Source: Nitrospirota bacterium
GTDB lineage: Bacteria > Nitrospirota > Thermodesulfovibrionia > UBA6902
Assembly: GCA_016208905.1 (NCBI GenBank)
Contig: JACQXG010000012.1
Span: 1 to 37,324 of the forward strand
DNA length: 37,324 bases
Direction of reading: 5' to 3'
The position numbers and the translations under genes are program-made. Numbering within the stretch: the first letter of the stretch is position 1; each line of letters begins with the position of its first letter. Of the stretch, positions 7,349 through 16,300 are shown piece after piece. Below the pieces are notes generated by a model, which did no database searches, had not been told where the DNA came from, and saw only the letters and a list, made by a program, of their open reading frames with translations.

Positions 7349-10051
7349 TCAAATACAAAGGATTTCCTTTATTTTTCTCTTAAGCTCATGCGGTGAGACA
7401 GGCTTTATCAAAAACGGGAGCCCTGAATCAAATATACTATTTTCAATCCCGTCGTCGGTTATATAACCGCTGATAAATAATATTCTCATGCCCGGAGCGG
7501 TCCTCTTTATTTCCTCATACGCATCCTTGCCGTTCATCTTCGGCATTACAACATCAAAAAGCAGCAGGTTTATTTCATCTTTATATTTCCTGAATTTCCT
7601 TACCGCCTCCTCGCCGTTAACAGCCGATATGACACGATATCCGGCTTTATGGAGGACTTTTTCAATGACCTTCATCACTGACTCATCATCTTCCGCAAGG
7701 AGTATCGTCCCTGCCCCCCCTGCTTCCAGGGAACGGGGCGGGGCAAGTTCCTCTGTACTGCCGGATTGAATCAGGGGGAGGTATACCTTAAATGTCGTGC
7801 CATGTCCCGGTTCACTTTCGACGTAAATGCGGCCGCCGTGTTTTTTAAGGGTCCCGTAGACGATCGACAGCCCGATGCCTGTCCCTTTCCCGATAGCTTT
7901 TGTTGTAAAAAACGGTTCAAATATTCTCGTCTGTATTGCCTTGTCAATGCCTGTTCCCGTGTCCGTGACCGATATAAGCGCGTATTCCCCCGGTAAAAGA
8001 GAAGCTTCATTTGACGCCCGGTCTTCATCAATTTCGACATGCTCTGATCGTATGGTCAGGCTCCCCTTTTTTTGCATGGCATCAAGCGCATTAATTGCCA
8101 GGTTCATTATGACCTGCTCTATCTGGGCCTTGTCGGCAAGTATTAAAAGGGGTTTTTCCGTAGTCACCGTTTTAAATCCGATATCTTTCCTGATTATCTT
8201 TGCCAGATACCCGGACATCTTCTCAATGAGAGCATTGATGTCTGTCGGCTCCTTTTTCGGAAGCGACATCCTGGTGTAACTAAGCAGACCCTGTGTAATT
8301 CTGGAAGCTTTTCGCGCAGCGCTTACTATCTGGTCTATATTGTCTCTTAGAGGATCATCGTTCATGAAGTCCGATTGCAATAACATCCCGCACGTAGTGA
8401 TGATCATCAGGATATTATTAAATTCGTGGGCGATGCCGCCTGTAAGGGTGCCAAGCGCTTCCATCTTCTGGGATTGATGCAGTTGTTCTTCGAGGTTCCT
8501 GGCCCTTGTGATGTCAACAATCACTCCGGATATGACGTTGTCTTCGATTGTTGCGCTCAGCAGCACGTTAATGGTTGAGCCCGTCTTTGTATGTATTTCA
8601 GTCTCGAAATTATCGACCTTGCCGCTTTCCCGGAGAATTTTGATTAATGCCGTTATCTTCTCAGGCGGGGTAAATCTCCCGATAATACCTCCTGACTTTG
8701 CTTCCTCCCGCGACTCCAGTTCAAATATTTTTAGCAGAGCTTCATTAACAAACAGCACCTCGCCGCTTACCCTGGCCTGAAAGATTCCCACAAGGGCGTT
8801 ATCAACGAAGTTTCTGTATTTTTGCTCTGAATGCTGCAAGGCCTCATCTGCCAGTTTACGCTCGGTAATGTCCCGCGACATTAATACATATCCGGCCAGC
8901 TGTTTCCTGCGGTCCCTTATACCGGACAATACCGACTCAACAAAACGGGCCGTGCCCTTTTTTGTCCAATCACTCACATACCTGAAGTCTTTCCCCTTTT
9001 TTACCTTTTCAATGGCTTCAATGAAACGGGTCTGCTCCGCTGTATCGTTTTCAAAAAGGCCCGTGATTGTCCTGCCGACGGCCTTTTCAGCCTTAAGACC
9101 ATATATCTTTTCAGCAAACGGATTGTAATATATGATGCTATAATTCAGGTCTGAGGCAACGATCGCCATATCTATAGAGGAATGCATAATGTTGTCAAGG
9201 ACTATCTTGTCATTCAGAAGTTTCCTGGTCTTCTGAAGCGCCTCCTCTTTTTCCTGTATGATATCTTTTAATATTTCTATATAGCGCCTCTCAAAGCGCT
9301 TGACAATATCAGACTGTGTTATGAGACCCGAACATTTGCCTTTGTCGTCTACAACGACCAGTCTCCGGATATTATTCTCGTTCATTATCCCGGATGCCTC
9401 ATGTACCGGGGCATCCAGGTGAACAGTGAGAACAGGAGACTTCATCACCTCTTCGAGCCTGAAATTGTTTATGTCCGCGCCCGTTATTAAGAGGCCGACA
9501 ATGTCCCGCTCAGTCAGCATCCCGACGGGATATCCTTTTTCCACGACTACGATGCAGCTTATTGCATGTTCCGCCATTCTGGATATGACATCCTGAAGGT
9601 AAGCCCTTTTTAGAGCGGTCACTATATTTTTTGTCATTATCCTGGATATCTGTCTGATCTCGACGAAATACTCGAATCCGAGATTGTTCCTGATATCTGA
9701 TTGTGTAATCAGGCCTGCGAGATTGCCTTTTGAATCAGTGATGATCAGGTGCCGTATGCTGTGTGTTTTTAAAATATCCATTGCCTCAAATATGTCGATA
9801 TTAACGTTCGCCGTGACAAGCCTCCCGGTTATGAGGTCTTTCACGCTGAGCCCGTCGAGGCGGGTCCGCAAATGCAGTGACACAACAAGGTCCCTTTCAG
9901 TCAAAATGCCGACAGGTTTTTTGTTTTTGGCAACAACCAGGCAGCTTATTTTATTTTTCTCCATCAGGGAAACCGCATCTGAGAGAGGGGTATCGGGAGG
10001 GACTGAAATAACATTTGAAGTCAGGATTTTTTTGATCGGGATCTTCTTCAT
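7349..10051 (-). CDS. hybrid histidine kinase with four CBS domains, two PAS domains and a receiver
   Basis: 900 residues, no membrane segment, so a cytoplasmic sensor. Order: two CBS pairs (about 5-125 and 135-255, each with the '…GILTERDLV'/'GLITQSDI' repeats), a coiled coil, PAS (285-395), PAS (405-520), HisKA with the phospho-His in 'GGIAHEFNN' (His542), HATPase (N653, 'DTGTGID', 'GKGTGIGLS'), and a C-terminal receiver with phospho-acceptor in 'LLFDVVMPKMNG' (Asp832). CBS pairs bind adenosyl nucleotides (AMP, ATP, SAM), so it probably reads energy or nucleotide state. It lies downstream of the export operon, 68 bases away, on the same strand. No DNA-binding output domain: the receiver probably feeds a phosphorelay. 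The stop codon lies in a GGGTCA motif of the REP type. Confidence 0.92.
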   Translation of the reverse strand: MKKIPIKKILTSNVISVPPDTPLSDAVSLMEKNKISCLVVAKNKKPVGILTERDLVVSLHLRTRLDGLSVKDLITGRLVTANVNIDIFEAMDILKTHSIRHLIITDSKGNLAGLITQSDIRNNLGFEYFVEIRQISRIMTKNIVTALKRAYLQDVISRMAEHAISCIVVVEKGYPVGMLTERDIVGLLITGADINNFRLEEVMKSPVLTVHLDAPVHEASGIMNENNIRRLVVVDDKGKCSGLITQSDIVKRFERRYIEILKDIIQEKEEALQKTRKLLNDKIVLDNIMHSSIDMAIVASDLNYSIIYYNPFAEKIYGLKAEKAVGRTITGLFENDTAEQTRFIEAIEKVKKGKDFRYVSDWTKKGTARFVESVLSGIRDRRKQLAGYVLMSRDITERKLADEALQHSEQKYRNFVDNALVGIFQARVSGEVLFVNEALLKIFELESREEAKSGGIIGRFTPPEKITALIKILRESGKVDNFETEIHTKTGSTINVLLSATIEDNVISGVIVDITRARNLEEQLHQSQKMEALGTLTGGIAHEFNNILMIITTCGMLLQSDFMNDDPLRDNIDQIVSAARKASRITQGLLSYTRMSLPKKEPTDINALIEKMSGYLAKIIRKDIGFKTVTTEKPLLILADKAQIEQVIMNLAINALDAMQKKGSLTIRSEHVEIDEDRASNEASLLPGEYALISVTDTGTGIDKAIQTRIFEPFFTTKAIGKGTGIGLSIVYGTLKKHGGRIYVESEPGHGTTFKVYLPLIQSGSTEELAPPRSLEAGGAGTILLAEDDESVMKVIEKVLHKAGYRVISAVNGEEAVRKFRKYKDEINLLLFDVVMPKMNGKDAYEEIKRTAPGMRILFISGYITDDGIENSIFDSGLPFLIKPVSPHELKRKIKEILCI

Positions 10052-10119
10052 TTTTATGAATCTTTATTATGGATCATTTACCTGTTGAATTGGAACACAG
10101 CAGAAGATTGCTATCCACC

Positions 10120-11286
10120 CTACCCTGCCCGCAGCGCATCCACTATATTCATATGCGCCGCCCTGGCAGCAGGAAGCACGCCGCCGATGAATCCCATTAT
10201 CAGTGAGAACAATAATGACTTGTAAATAATCTCAAACGTCAGCGCAAAAGTAAAAGCAAGTTCCGAGAACGTATAAAAGTTCATGGTCGAAATGGTCAAC
10301 AACTGCATGAAAGACGCGAAGAACAGGCCGGCGCATCCGCCGGTGAAACTGAGGGCCAGTGATTCAAATATGAAAGCGGAAAGAATGTCCCATTGCCTGT
10401 AACCGATTGCGCGGAGCGTGCCGATCTCCCCTGTGCGGTTTGCCACTGCGGAATACATGGTGATCATGGCGCCGATTATCGCTCCCAGAGAGAATATTAT
10501 GGTCAGTGACAGGCCGAGTACCCTTATGAATTTCGCCATCATCTCGGACTGTTCCTCGTAGTATGCTGTCTCTCTCTTTGCCTCAAGCGTCAGGCGCGGG
10601 TCGTTTTCAATGCGTGATTTCAAGTTCTCAAATCCGGACAAGTCGCGGAGCTTTAATATAATTGACGAATATACAGGACGTCTGAACGCATGCATCATCT
10701 GATCGATATCACCCCAAATCTCGGAGCTGAACCCTGTATTGCCTGCATCAAATACCCCTACCACTGTCCATTCTCTCATGCCGAATCGCAGGGTCTCACC
10801 GCGGCCGCCGCCCTTGAATCTCTTTGCGATGCTCTGCCCCGCGATTATCTCCGATGAACCGGCGCGGGGCAGGCGTCCTTCGACAAGCTTTACCTGCGGG
10901 CGCAGCAGGAGAGAATTTGCAGATATACCCCGTATAGTTACATTTGATTGCTTGCCTGTACCACGCTTAGGAAGGCTGATAAGCACGACAAGCTCTTTTG
11001 CCATCAGCCAGGCGCCTTTTTGTCCGGCAGCTATTTCAGGCTGGGTTTCAACTATTGAAGCCTGAATACGCTCGATGCCGCTCTGGATTTCTGATGCAGA
11101 ACCCTTCCGGATAATTATAACGTTATCGTATGAGCCGGTCTCAACAAGCGCCTTTTGCAGACCTTCCGCAAGCATCAGGATCGCTGCAAAGACAAACACG
11201 ACAAGCGCAATGCCTGAGGCGGTCAAAATTGTCGTAAGCCTCCGCGTCCGGAGATTGCGTATACTGTATGAAAAAGGAATTTTCAT
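10120..11286 (-). CDS. ABC transporter permease (FtsX/MacB type), second subunit
   Basis: 388 residues with the MacB/LolC-like plan: one N-terminal membrane helix (about 18-40, 'LTTILTASGIALVVFVFAAI'), a 220-residue periplasmic domain, then three C-terminal helices forming the FtsX core ('FSLGAIIGAMITMYSAVANRTGEIGTLRAIGYRQWDIL', then two more). The 'RTGEIGTLRAIG' motif is the coupling segment that meets the ATPase. It is the last gene of the adaptor-ATPase-permease-permease operon and is separated from the first permease by a 103-base hairpin-rich gap. Two different permeases suggest a heterodimeric channel. Cargo unknown; neighbours give no hint. Confidence 0.9.
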   Translation of the reverse strand: MKIPFSYSIRNLRTRRLTTILTASGIALVVFVFAAILMLAEGLQKALVETGSYDNVIIIRKGSASEIQSGIERIQASIVETQPEIAAGQKGAWLMAKELVVLISLPKRGTGKQSNVTIRGISANSLLLRPQVKLVEGRLPRAGSSEIIAGQSIAKRFKGGGRGETLRFGMREWTVVGVFDAGNTGFSSEIWGDIDQMMHAFRRPVYSSIILKLRDLSGFENLKSRIENDPRLTLEAKRETAYYEEQSEMMAKFIRVLGLSLTIIFSLGAIIGAMITMYSAVANRTGEIGTLRAIGYRQWDILSAFIFESLALSFTGGCAGLFFASFMQLLTISTMNFYTFSELAFTFALTFEIIYKSLLFSLIMGFIGGVLPAARAAHMNIVDALRAG

Positions 11287-11298
11287 TTATCAATAGTG

Positions 11299-11384
11299 TT
11301 TCCCCTCTATCAAGAGGGGATTAAGGGGTGTGTTTTTCTTTATTCTCATTTTACACACCCCTGCCCCTCTTTTTAGAGGGGAAA
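11299..11384. repeat. nested hairpin element in the operon gap
   Basis: Two short hairpins with the same stem, CCCCTCT/AGAGGGG (11302-11319, loop ATCA; 11364-11381, loop TTTT), flank a 10-bp inverted repeat (11324-11333 with 11353-11362). The outermost arms TTTCCCCTCT and AGAGGGGAAA can also pair with each other. This lies between two permease genes of one operon, so it may trim or partly terminate the transcript, or be an inserted intergenic element. Confidence 0.65.
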
Positions 11385-11389
11385 ATATA

Positions 11390-12547
11390 TTACCCGATCC
11401 TCCTCAATCCGTCCGCTATGCGGATGCTGGCTGCCCGGTATGTCGGGATAATCGCAGCTATTACGCCGACTATTACAGAGGCCGCGACATCGAGATAAAC
11501 AGTATTCACAGATACGTTAAATATCGGAAAGAACTGACTCATCATAGCGCCGAATGCCTTTGCGGCAGGGAAGGTCAGGATGGTCCCGATCACGCATCCG
11601 ACTGATGAAATAAAAAGGGACTCGCCGAATATCAACGCGGCAACATACGCCCCTCCAAAGCCCAATGTCTTGAATACAGCATATTCCCCTATGCGCTCGC
11701 GCGCGGACATCGCCATTGTGTTGGCCATCACCGCCATAATGATGATAATGACCACGAAAGAAACGAGCTGGATGGCAACAACTATGGCCTCGCTCATGGA
11801 TATAAAGCTCATCTGAAACGCCTTCTCGGTCTCTGTGAGGGTTTCGGCAAGTGAATTCCTGAATGTTTTATCGATAGCTCTCGACACCTCTGGCGCGATG
11901 TTCGGGCTCTTTACTCCTATCATATAAAAACCGACCTGGTCCGCCCGCCGCGCAACCGTCTTTTTAAGCGTTTCATTGAGATACTCCCAGTGGAAAATGA
12001 ACTGTGTTTCATCAATGCTTTTAGTTTTGCCTTTATAAATGGCCCTCAGGACAAACTCCCACTGACCGGGGAATATAGTTCCTTTCAGTATCACCGTGTC
12101 GCCGGGTTTCCAGTTGTATTTATCAGCAATCTTCCTGCCCGCAACAAACCCCTTCCGGTCGCGCAAAAATGCAGCCTGCTGGTCCGGCTGCAGAACGTAT
12201 TCAGGATACAATTCAAGATAGCTTTTCGGCTCAACAGCGAAATTGGCAAAGAAGTTTTTTTCATCAATATAAATGCCGCCGAACCAGTTGCCGTATGATA
12301 CATTCGTCACGCCGTCGATCTGGCGTATTTTGTCTTTGTATGAAATAGGCAGCGGAAAAACCAGGGAAATCGCATTCCTGCTGACAAGTCTGTTTGCGGC
12401 AGATGCCTTCACTCCTGCATACCATGAATCTACCACAGTCCTCAGGAGACCGAAGGCGAGTATCGCGATGCTGATCCCGGAGATTGTCAGGAAGGTCCGC
12501 AGTTTGTGGCGGAAGGCATTTTTAAATATGAGCTTGAGGATCTGCAT
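11390..12547 (-). CDS. ABC transporter permease (FtsX/MacB type), first subunit
   Basis: 385 residues, same plan as its downstream partner: N-terminal helix ('FRHKLRTFLTISGISIAILAFGLL', residues 12-35), large periplasmic domain (about 36-260), and three C-terminal helices starting 'QLVSFVVIIIIMAVMANTMAMSARERIGEYAVFKTLGFG', where the ERIGEYAVFKTLG coupling motif contacts the ATPase. The gene starts 26 bases inside the end of the ATPase gene, so translation is coupled. Sequence identity to the second permease is low, so the pair is not a recent duplication. Works with the adaptor encoded at the head of the operon, as in MacAB-like or lipoprotein-release type exporters. Confidence 0.9.
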   Translation of the reverse strand: MQILKLIFKNAFRHKLRTFLTISGISIAILAFGLLRTVVDSWYAGVKASAANRLVSRNAISLVFPLPISYKDKIRQIDGVTNVSYGNWFGGIYIDEKNFFANFAVEPKSYLELYPEYVLQPDQQAAFLRDRKGFVAGRKIADKYNWKPGDTVILKGTIFPGQWEFVLRAIYKGKTKSIDETQFIFHWEYLNETLKKTVARRADQVGFYMIGVKSPNIAPEVSRAIDKTFRNSLAETLTETEKAFQMSFISMSEAIVVAIQLVSFVVIIIIMAVMANTMAMSARERIGEYAVFKTLGFGGAYVAALIFGESLFISSVGCVIGTILTFPAAKAFGAMMSQFFPIFNVSVNTVYLDVAASVIVGVIAAIIPTYRAASIRIADGLRRIG

Positions 12548-13223
12548 TCAATACACCCTTGTCGAGATGTTTAATTAAGTGGGCTTTTTTAGCTGCGCGG
12601 GGATCATGCGTCACCATAATGATCGTCTTGCCGAGTTCGTGAACGAGACGTTCCATCAGTTCCAGTATCTCTTCAGCCGAAACCCTGTCAAGGTCGCCGG
12701 TCGGCTCGTCGGCAACTATTATTGTCGGGTCAGTGACAACAGCCCTTGCGATTGCAACGCGCTGCTGCTGTCCTCCTGAAAGCTGCCCCGGATAATGGTC
12801 CATGCGGTCGGTGAGATTTACGATGCTCAACGCTGTTTTCACATGACTCTTTCTCTCTTTCCCGGAAAGGCCTGTCAAAAGCAGCGGCAGCTCTACGTTC
12901 TCAAATGCAGTAAGCACCGGAATGAGATTATAAAATTGAAATATGAAACCGACATTAGTTGCCCGCCACTGCGCGAGCTCCGTTTCCGAGAGTGAAGCGA
13001 TGTCAGTGCCGACAACGTTTATCATTCCGCTGTCTGCCTTGTCTATTCCGGCGATCAGGTTAAGAAGCGTGCTCTTGCCTGAGCCGGACGGCCCCATCAG
13101 CGCAAGGAATTCACCTCCTGCAATATCAAGGTTGATGTCCTGCAGGACAGGGATTATCTGATCTCCGCGACTGTAGGATTTGAAGAGGTTTCTGATCTGA
13201 ACGATTGGGAGGTTCTCCTGCAT
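12522..13223 (-). CDS. ABC transporter ATPase (MacB/LolD type)
   Basis: 233 residues, a single nucleotide-binding domain. Walker A 'GPSGSGKST' near residue 43, Q-loop '[18 protein letters not shown]' (typical of the MacB/LolD/FtsE subfamily), signature '[14 protein letters not shown]' near 144, Walker B '[12 protein letters not shown]', H-loop '[11 protein letters not shown]'. It drives the two FtsX-type permeases downstream. It starts directly after the stop of the adaptor gene and ends inside the first permease. The combination of adaptor, ATPase and separate permeases matches MacAB-like systems in which the ATPase is not fused to the permease. Confidence 0.95.
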   Translation of the reverse strand: MQENLPIVQIRNLFKSYSRGDQIIPVLQDINLDIAGGEFLALMGPSGSGKSTLLNLIAGIDKADSGMINVVGTDIASLSETELAQWRATNVGFIFQFYNLIPVLTAFENVELPLLLTGLSGKERKSHVKTALSIVNLTDRMDHYPGQLSGGQQQRVAIARAVVTDPTIIVADEPTGDLDRVSAEEILELMERLVHELGKTIIMVTHDPRAAKKAHLIKHLDKGVLNADPQAHI

Positions 13224-14432
13224 TTACTTCTCGGCGGCCTTTACCTTAACGCCGTCTTTCAATTTATCAAGCGGCTTCAATACAATCCTGTCCCCTGCCT
13301 TCACGCCGGTTAAAACTTCCATCATATCACCGAAGACAGCGCCTGTAGTTACCGGAGCCGCAATAACCTGTTCTCCGCTTACAAGAAATACAAATTTACT
13401 GTTGCCTTTGCTTATAACAGCGGAAGGATCAATGACAGTGCGCGGCCTCTGATCTTCAGGTCTTACGGGATGTTCCAGGAATGCGACCTTTGCGCTCATC
13501 TCCGGGAGTATCCGGCTGTCATGGTCCAGAAATTTCACCTTTATCATCACAGAGGCCTTGCTCCTGTCGGCGGTAGGCACTATCATATGGACCTCTCCGC
13601 GAAACCTTGATTCAGGAAATGCATCAAGCTGTATCTCGCACGGCTGCCCCAATCCGACATTCTGCAAATTCGATTCGGAGACATCGGCCTCCACCTGTAA
13701 TGAACTCATATCAGCTATGGTCACAACCGCGGCCTTGGCATTTGCGGCTGCGCCGAGAGGGGTCACAATATCGCCTATGTCGGCGTTTTTGGTAAGCACC
13801 ACTGCGTCAAACGGCGCGCGAATGAATGAATATTCAAGAGATACCCCGGCGTTGTTAAGCGCTGCCTGACCTGCTTTGACTGCCGCCTCAGCCTCGGCAA
13901 CCGATGCAACCGCCTTTTTGTATCGGGCCTCAGAAGAATCGTATTCATTCCTCGACACTAATTCAGTGCTGAGCAATTCCTTGTAACGGTTGAAATTAAC
14001 AGTCGCTTCGTGTAATTCAGCCTTTGCCTTTTCGAGGTTCGCGCGCGCAACTTCGAGATTAGCTTCAGCCTGCTCCCGTAAAGCGGCGGCGTCTTCATTT
14101 TCAAGCCTGGCTATCAGGTCTCCCTTTTTTACATGATTGCCCTCTTCCACATTTATCGACACAAGACGTCCGGTTATCTTCGAAGCCACGGCAGCTTTTC
14201 GCTGCGCCACAACATAGCCGCTTGAATTTAACACTGTAAATGTCTGGGAAGGATATATCTGCGAAACATTGGCAACCTCTACCTCAACTGTTTTGCCTTT
14301 CAGATAAAATAATCCGGTTAATAAAATGACTGCTGCCGCGATTATCGGATAAAAATATTTTCTGCGTTTCCGGGAAGTGACAATTGCTGTCGACTTATCT
14401 ATCTTCAGCCTGGAGAGATCTTCATTTAACAT
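13224..14432 (-). CDS. periplasmic adaptor (HlyD/MacA/RND-type membrane fusion protein)
   Basis: About 402 residues. One N-terminal membrane anchor ('YFYPIIAAAVILLTGLFYL'), a lipoyl half ('GYVVAQRKAAVASKITGRLVSINVEEGNHVKKGDLIARL'), a long alpha-hairpin (about 105-195, 'LREQAEANLEVARANLEKAKAEL…'), the second lipoyl half ('AGVSLEYSFIRAPFDAVV'), then beta-barrel and membrane-proximal domains. It links the inner-membrane pump to an outer-membrane channel; no TolC homologue is in the window. I chose the ATG at 14432 (AGG just upstream) over an in-frame TTG at 14450 that has no ribosome-binding site. First gene of a four-gene minus-strand operon. Confidence 0.9.
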   Translation of the reverse strand: MLNEDLSRLKIDKSTAIVTSRKRRKYFYPIIAAAVILLTGLFYLKGKTVEVEVANVSQIYPSQTFTVLNSSGYVVAQRKAAVASKITGRLVSINVEEGNHVKKGDLIARLENEDAAALREQAEANLEVARANLEKAKAELHEATVNFNRYKELLSTELVSRNEYDSSEARYKKAVASVAEAEAAVKAGQAALNNAGVSLEYSFIRAPFDAVVLTKNADIGDIVTPLGAAANAKAAVVTIADMSSLQVEADVSESNLQNVGLGQPCEIQLDAFPESRFRGEVHMIVPTADRSKASVMIKVKFLDHDSRILPEMSAKVAFLEHPVRPEDQRPRTVIDPSAVISKGNSKFVFLVSGEQVIAAPVTTGAVFGDMMEVLTGVKAGDRIVLKPLDKLKDGVKVKAAEK

Positions 14433-14474
14433 AGCGCCTGCCTGGGTCAATTGATTCAGTTATATAATGCGACT

Positions 14475-14480
14475 ATTATA
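14475..14480 (-). promoter_or_regulatory. -10 box for the export operon
   Basis: Minus-strand TATAAT preceded by GG at 14475-14480 would start transcription around 14468, about 36 bases before the adaptor ATG. There is no good -35, so an activator or another sigma factor may be needed. Confidence 0.4.
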
Positions 14481-14814
14481 CCAGTGTTAACCTTGCAGTT
14501 GCATTAAATTATCGATGCCGGGCAGGGGAGGTTGAAGGAAAAGCTTTACCAGCTATACCTTAGTGAGATTCTAAAAAGCATAATTGACGTTTTCTGAATT
14601 TCACTAATCATTAATTCCTGCTGCCGTCAATTAATTCCAATTTCCAATCGCTTTGTAAAGGTTTTACGGCAACCTTCCCTGCCCGGTTTTGCAACATTAG
14701 GGTTAAAACTTAATTAAAAACAATAACCGGCACAAGTCAGCAATATTTGTTCATGTAGTCAGGAACATCCCTGTTACTCTTGAAAAAAACATGTGAATAG
14801 ATAAAACTAATCTC
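14481..14814. other. intergenic region between divergent operons
   Basis: No open frame of interest on either strand. AT-rich, divergent: export operon to the left, DAHP synthase to the right. A weak plus-strand TTGAAA with an A-rich -10 candidate lies about 30 bases before the DAHP synthase ATG. I see no riboswitch-like or attenuator structure although the gene belongs to aromatic amino acid synthesis. Confidence 0.5.
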
Positions 14815-15909
14815 ATGGGCCTTTCAATTGTTCCCTTAAAAGAATGGGGATTGCCTATGAAAGATATTTTTCTTTCAGCCGGCCCCTGCAGCGCTGAATC
14901 AGAAGAGCAGGTGATGGACACTGCAAGAGGGCTTGCTGACTGTGGTGTCGGTTTTTTTCGCGCAGGCATATGGAAACCACGGACGCATCCCGGTTCCTTC
15001 GAAGGGGTTGGTATAAAAGGCCTGAAATGGCTGGCCAGGGTCAAAGACGAATTTAATCTGCCCACAGGTGTTGAAGTTGCAAATCCCGGGCACGTTGAAG
15101 CATGCCTTAAACATAATATTGATGTGTTATGGATCGGCGCCCGGACCACGCCAAACCCTTTTGCAATACAGGCCCTTGCCGATGCTTTAAAAGGCACTGA
15201 CATACCGGTGCTTATCAAAAACCCGATAAGTCCGGACCTTGAACTCTGGATCGGGGCCATAAACCGCTTTTACAACGCCGGCCTCAGAAAGCTCGCCGTA
15301 ATTCACCGGGGATTCAGCACGGTGAGGAAAATCATGTACAGAAACGCCCCTGACTGGAAAATTCCCATAGAGTTCAAGCGTCAGTTTCCGAACATTCCGA
15401 TGTTATGCGATCCAAGCCATATCTCCGGAAATTCCGAATTTATTTTCTCGATCGCGCAGGAAGCGCTGGACCTGCTTTATGACGGCCTTATGATTGAAGT
15501 ACACGTAAATCCGGCTGCGGCGTTAAGCGATTCCAGTCAGCAAATCACACCTGATCAATATCGCTCATTAATTGACCGGTTAATCATTAAAAAAGAAATA
15601 AGCAGCAGTCAGGAATATCAAACGAGGATAAGGGAGCTGCGCCTTGAAGTTGATAATATCGACGAGAATATCATCGAGCTCCTGGGCAAACGGATGGAGA
15701 TCGCAAAGAAAATGGGTGAGTTAAAGCGCAGGAACAATATTTCAACATTACAGCCTAACCGCTGGGAAGAAATTGTCCAAAGCAGAATTGCGGCAGGATC
15801 TGAGCAAGACCTGTCTGAAGATTTTATCTTTCAGCTTTTCCAGACCATTCATGAAGAAGCCATTCAGCAGCAGGAAAGAGACAGTAATCAGGAATTCAAA
15901 AAAGAGTAA
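14815..15909 (+). CDS. bifunctional DAHP synthase / chorismate mutase
   Basis: 364 residues in two parts. Residues 1-260 are a type I-beta (KDO8P synthase-like) DAHP synthase: 'SAGPCSAESEEQV', 'FFRAGIWKPRTHPGSFEGVG', 'IGARTTPNPFAIQALADAL', 'VLIKNPISPDLELWIGAI', 'HRGFS', 'MLCDPSHISG'. This joins PEP and erythrose-4-phosphate in the first shikimate step. Residues about 265-350 are an AroQ-type chorismate mutase: 'ELRLEVDNIDENIIELLGKRMEIAKKMGELKR', which makes prephenate. The fusion is known from Bacteroidetes and others, where the mutase lets prephenate inhibit the synthase. The ATG at 14815 is kept because VPLKEWGLP fits the family's N-terminus; it has no clear ribosome-binding site. The next in-frame ATG is at 14857. 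It stands alone. Confidence 0.93.
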   Translation: MGLSIVPLKEWGLPMKDIFLSAGPCSAESEEQVMDTARGLADCGVGFFRAGIWKPRTHPGSFEGVGIKGLKWLARVKDEFNLPTGVEVANPGHVEACLKHNIDVLWIGARTTPNPFAIQALADALKGTDIPVLIKNPISPDLELWIGAINRFYNAGLRKLAVIHRGFSTVRKIMYRNAPDWKIPIEFKRQFPNIPMLCDPSHISGNSEFIFSIAQEALDLLYDGLMIEVHVNPAAALSDSSQQITPDQYRSLIDRLIIKKEISSSQEYQTRIRELRLEVDNIDENIIELLGKRMEIAKKMGELKRRNNISTLQPNRWEEIVQSRIAAGSEQDLSEDFIFQLFQTIHEEAIQQQERDSNQEFKKE

Positions 15910-15985
15910 TGCAGTTATCCCTTCTCCAGCCTTTAAATCCTGGCCCACATTATTCATGGTGAACTCTGTTACAATGACTGCAAAA

Positions 15986-16042
15986 AGTGTCAGTGATTAG
16001 TGACAGTGTCAGGAACCGACACTAACCACTTACACTGACACT
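15986..16042. repeat. inverted repeat of AGTGTCAGTG after the DAHP synthase gene
   Basis: Outer arms AGTGTCAGTG (15986-15995) and CACTGACACT (16033-16042) match perfectly; inner GTGTC/GACAC (16006-16010, 16018-16022) adds a second stem around AGGAACC. The element ends in AATTTTATT, so it might terminate the upstream transcript weakly. Confidence 0.6.
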
Positions 16043-16079
16043 AATTTTATTAAATTCGCCCTCCACAGGCTTTTTATCT

Positions 16080-16260
16080 TTACTCAACGAATACAGCAGT
16101 TCCACTCGCGGAAACCATCAGCATGCCGTTGTTTTGTCCGAGCACCTCATAGTCAAGGTCGATACCAACCACCGCATTTGCCCCGAGGGCCTGGGCGCGC
16201 TCCTGCAGTTCCTGAAGTGCGATTTCCCTTGCGAATGTTTGGGGTAGTTGTGAGTTGCAT
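16080..16260 (-). pseudogene. YbjQ-family (UPF0145/DUF74) gene with internal deletion and frameshift
   Basis: From the ATG at 16260 (AAAAGGAG 6 bases upstream) the protein begins MQLTTTPNI, the family's normal N-terminus. Then the frame changes: the C-terminal half is read only in a different frame: '[18 protein letters not shown]', '[19 protein letters not shown]', '[14 protein letters not shown]', stop at 16082-16080. The stretch in between (about 45-55 residues in intact members: the '[24 protein letters not shown]' region) is missing. Total length 181 bases, not a multiple of three. Thus both ends survive and the middle is gone. The intact protein would be a small pentameric protein, sometimes called heavy-metal binding, without established role. 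Confidence 0.7.
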
Positions 16261-16300
16261 GGTTTCTCCTTTTAAGGCATAACATATTAAAAGATGAAGT

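Noticed and set aside
7357-7376. AAAGGA/TCCTTT hairpin with a T-rich tail as a plus-strand terminator
   Set aside because: It lies in the last codons of the hybrid kinase and has a loop of only two bases; possible but not convincing.
7875-8279. Plus-strand frames inside the hybrid kinase and similar frames in the sensor kinase at 27601-28017 and 28993-29388
   Set aside because: Shadows of strongly conserved kinase coding on the other strand.
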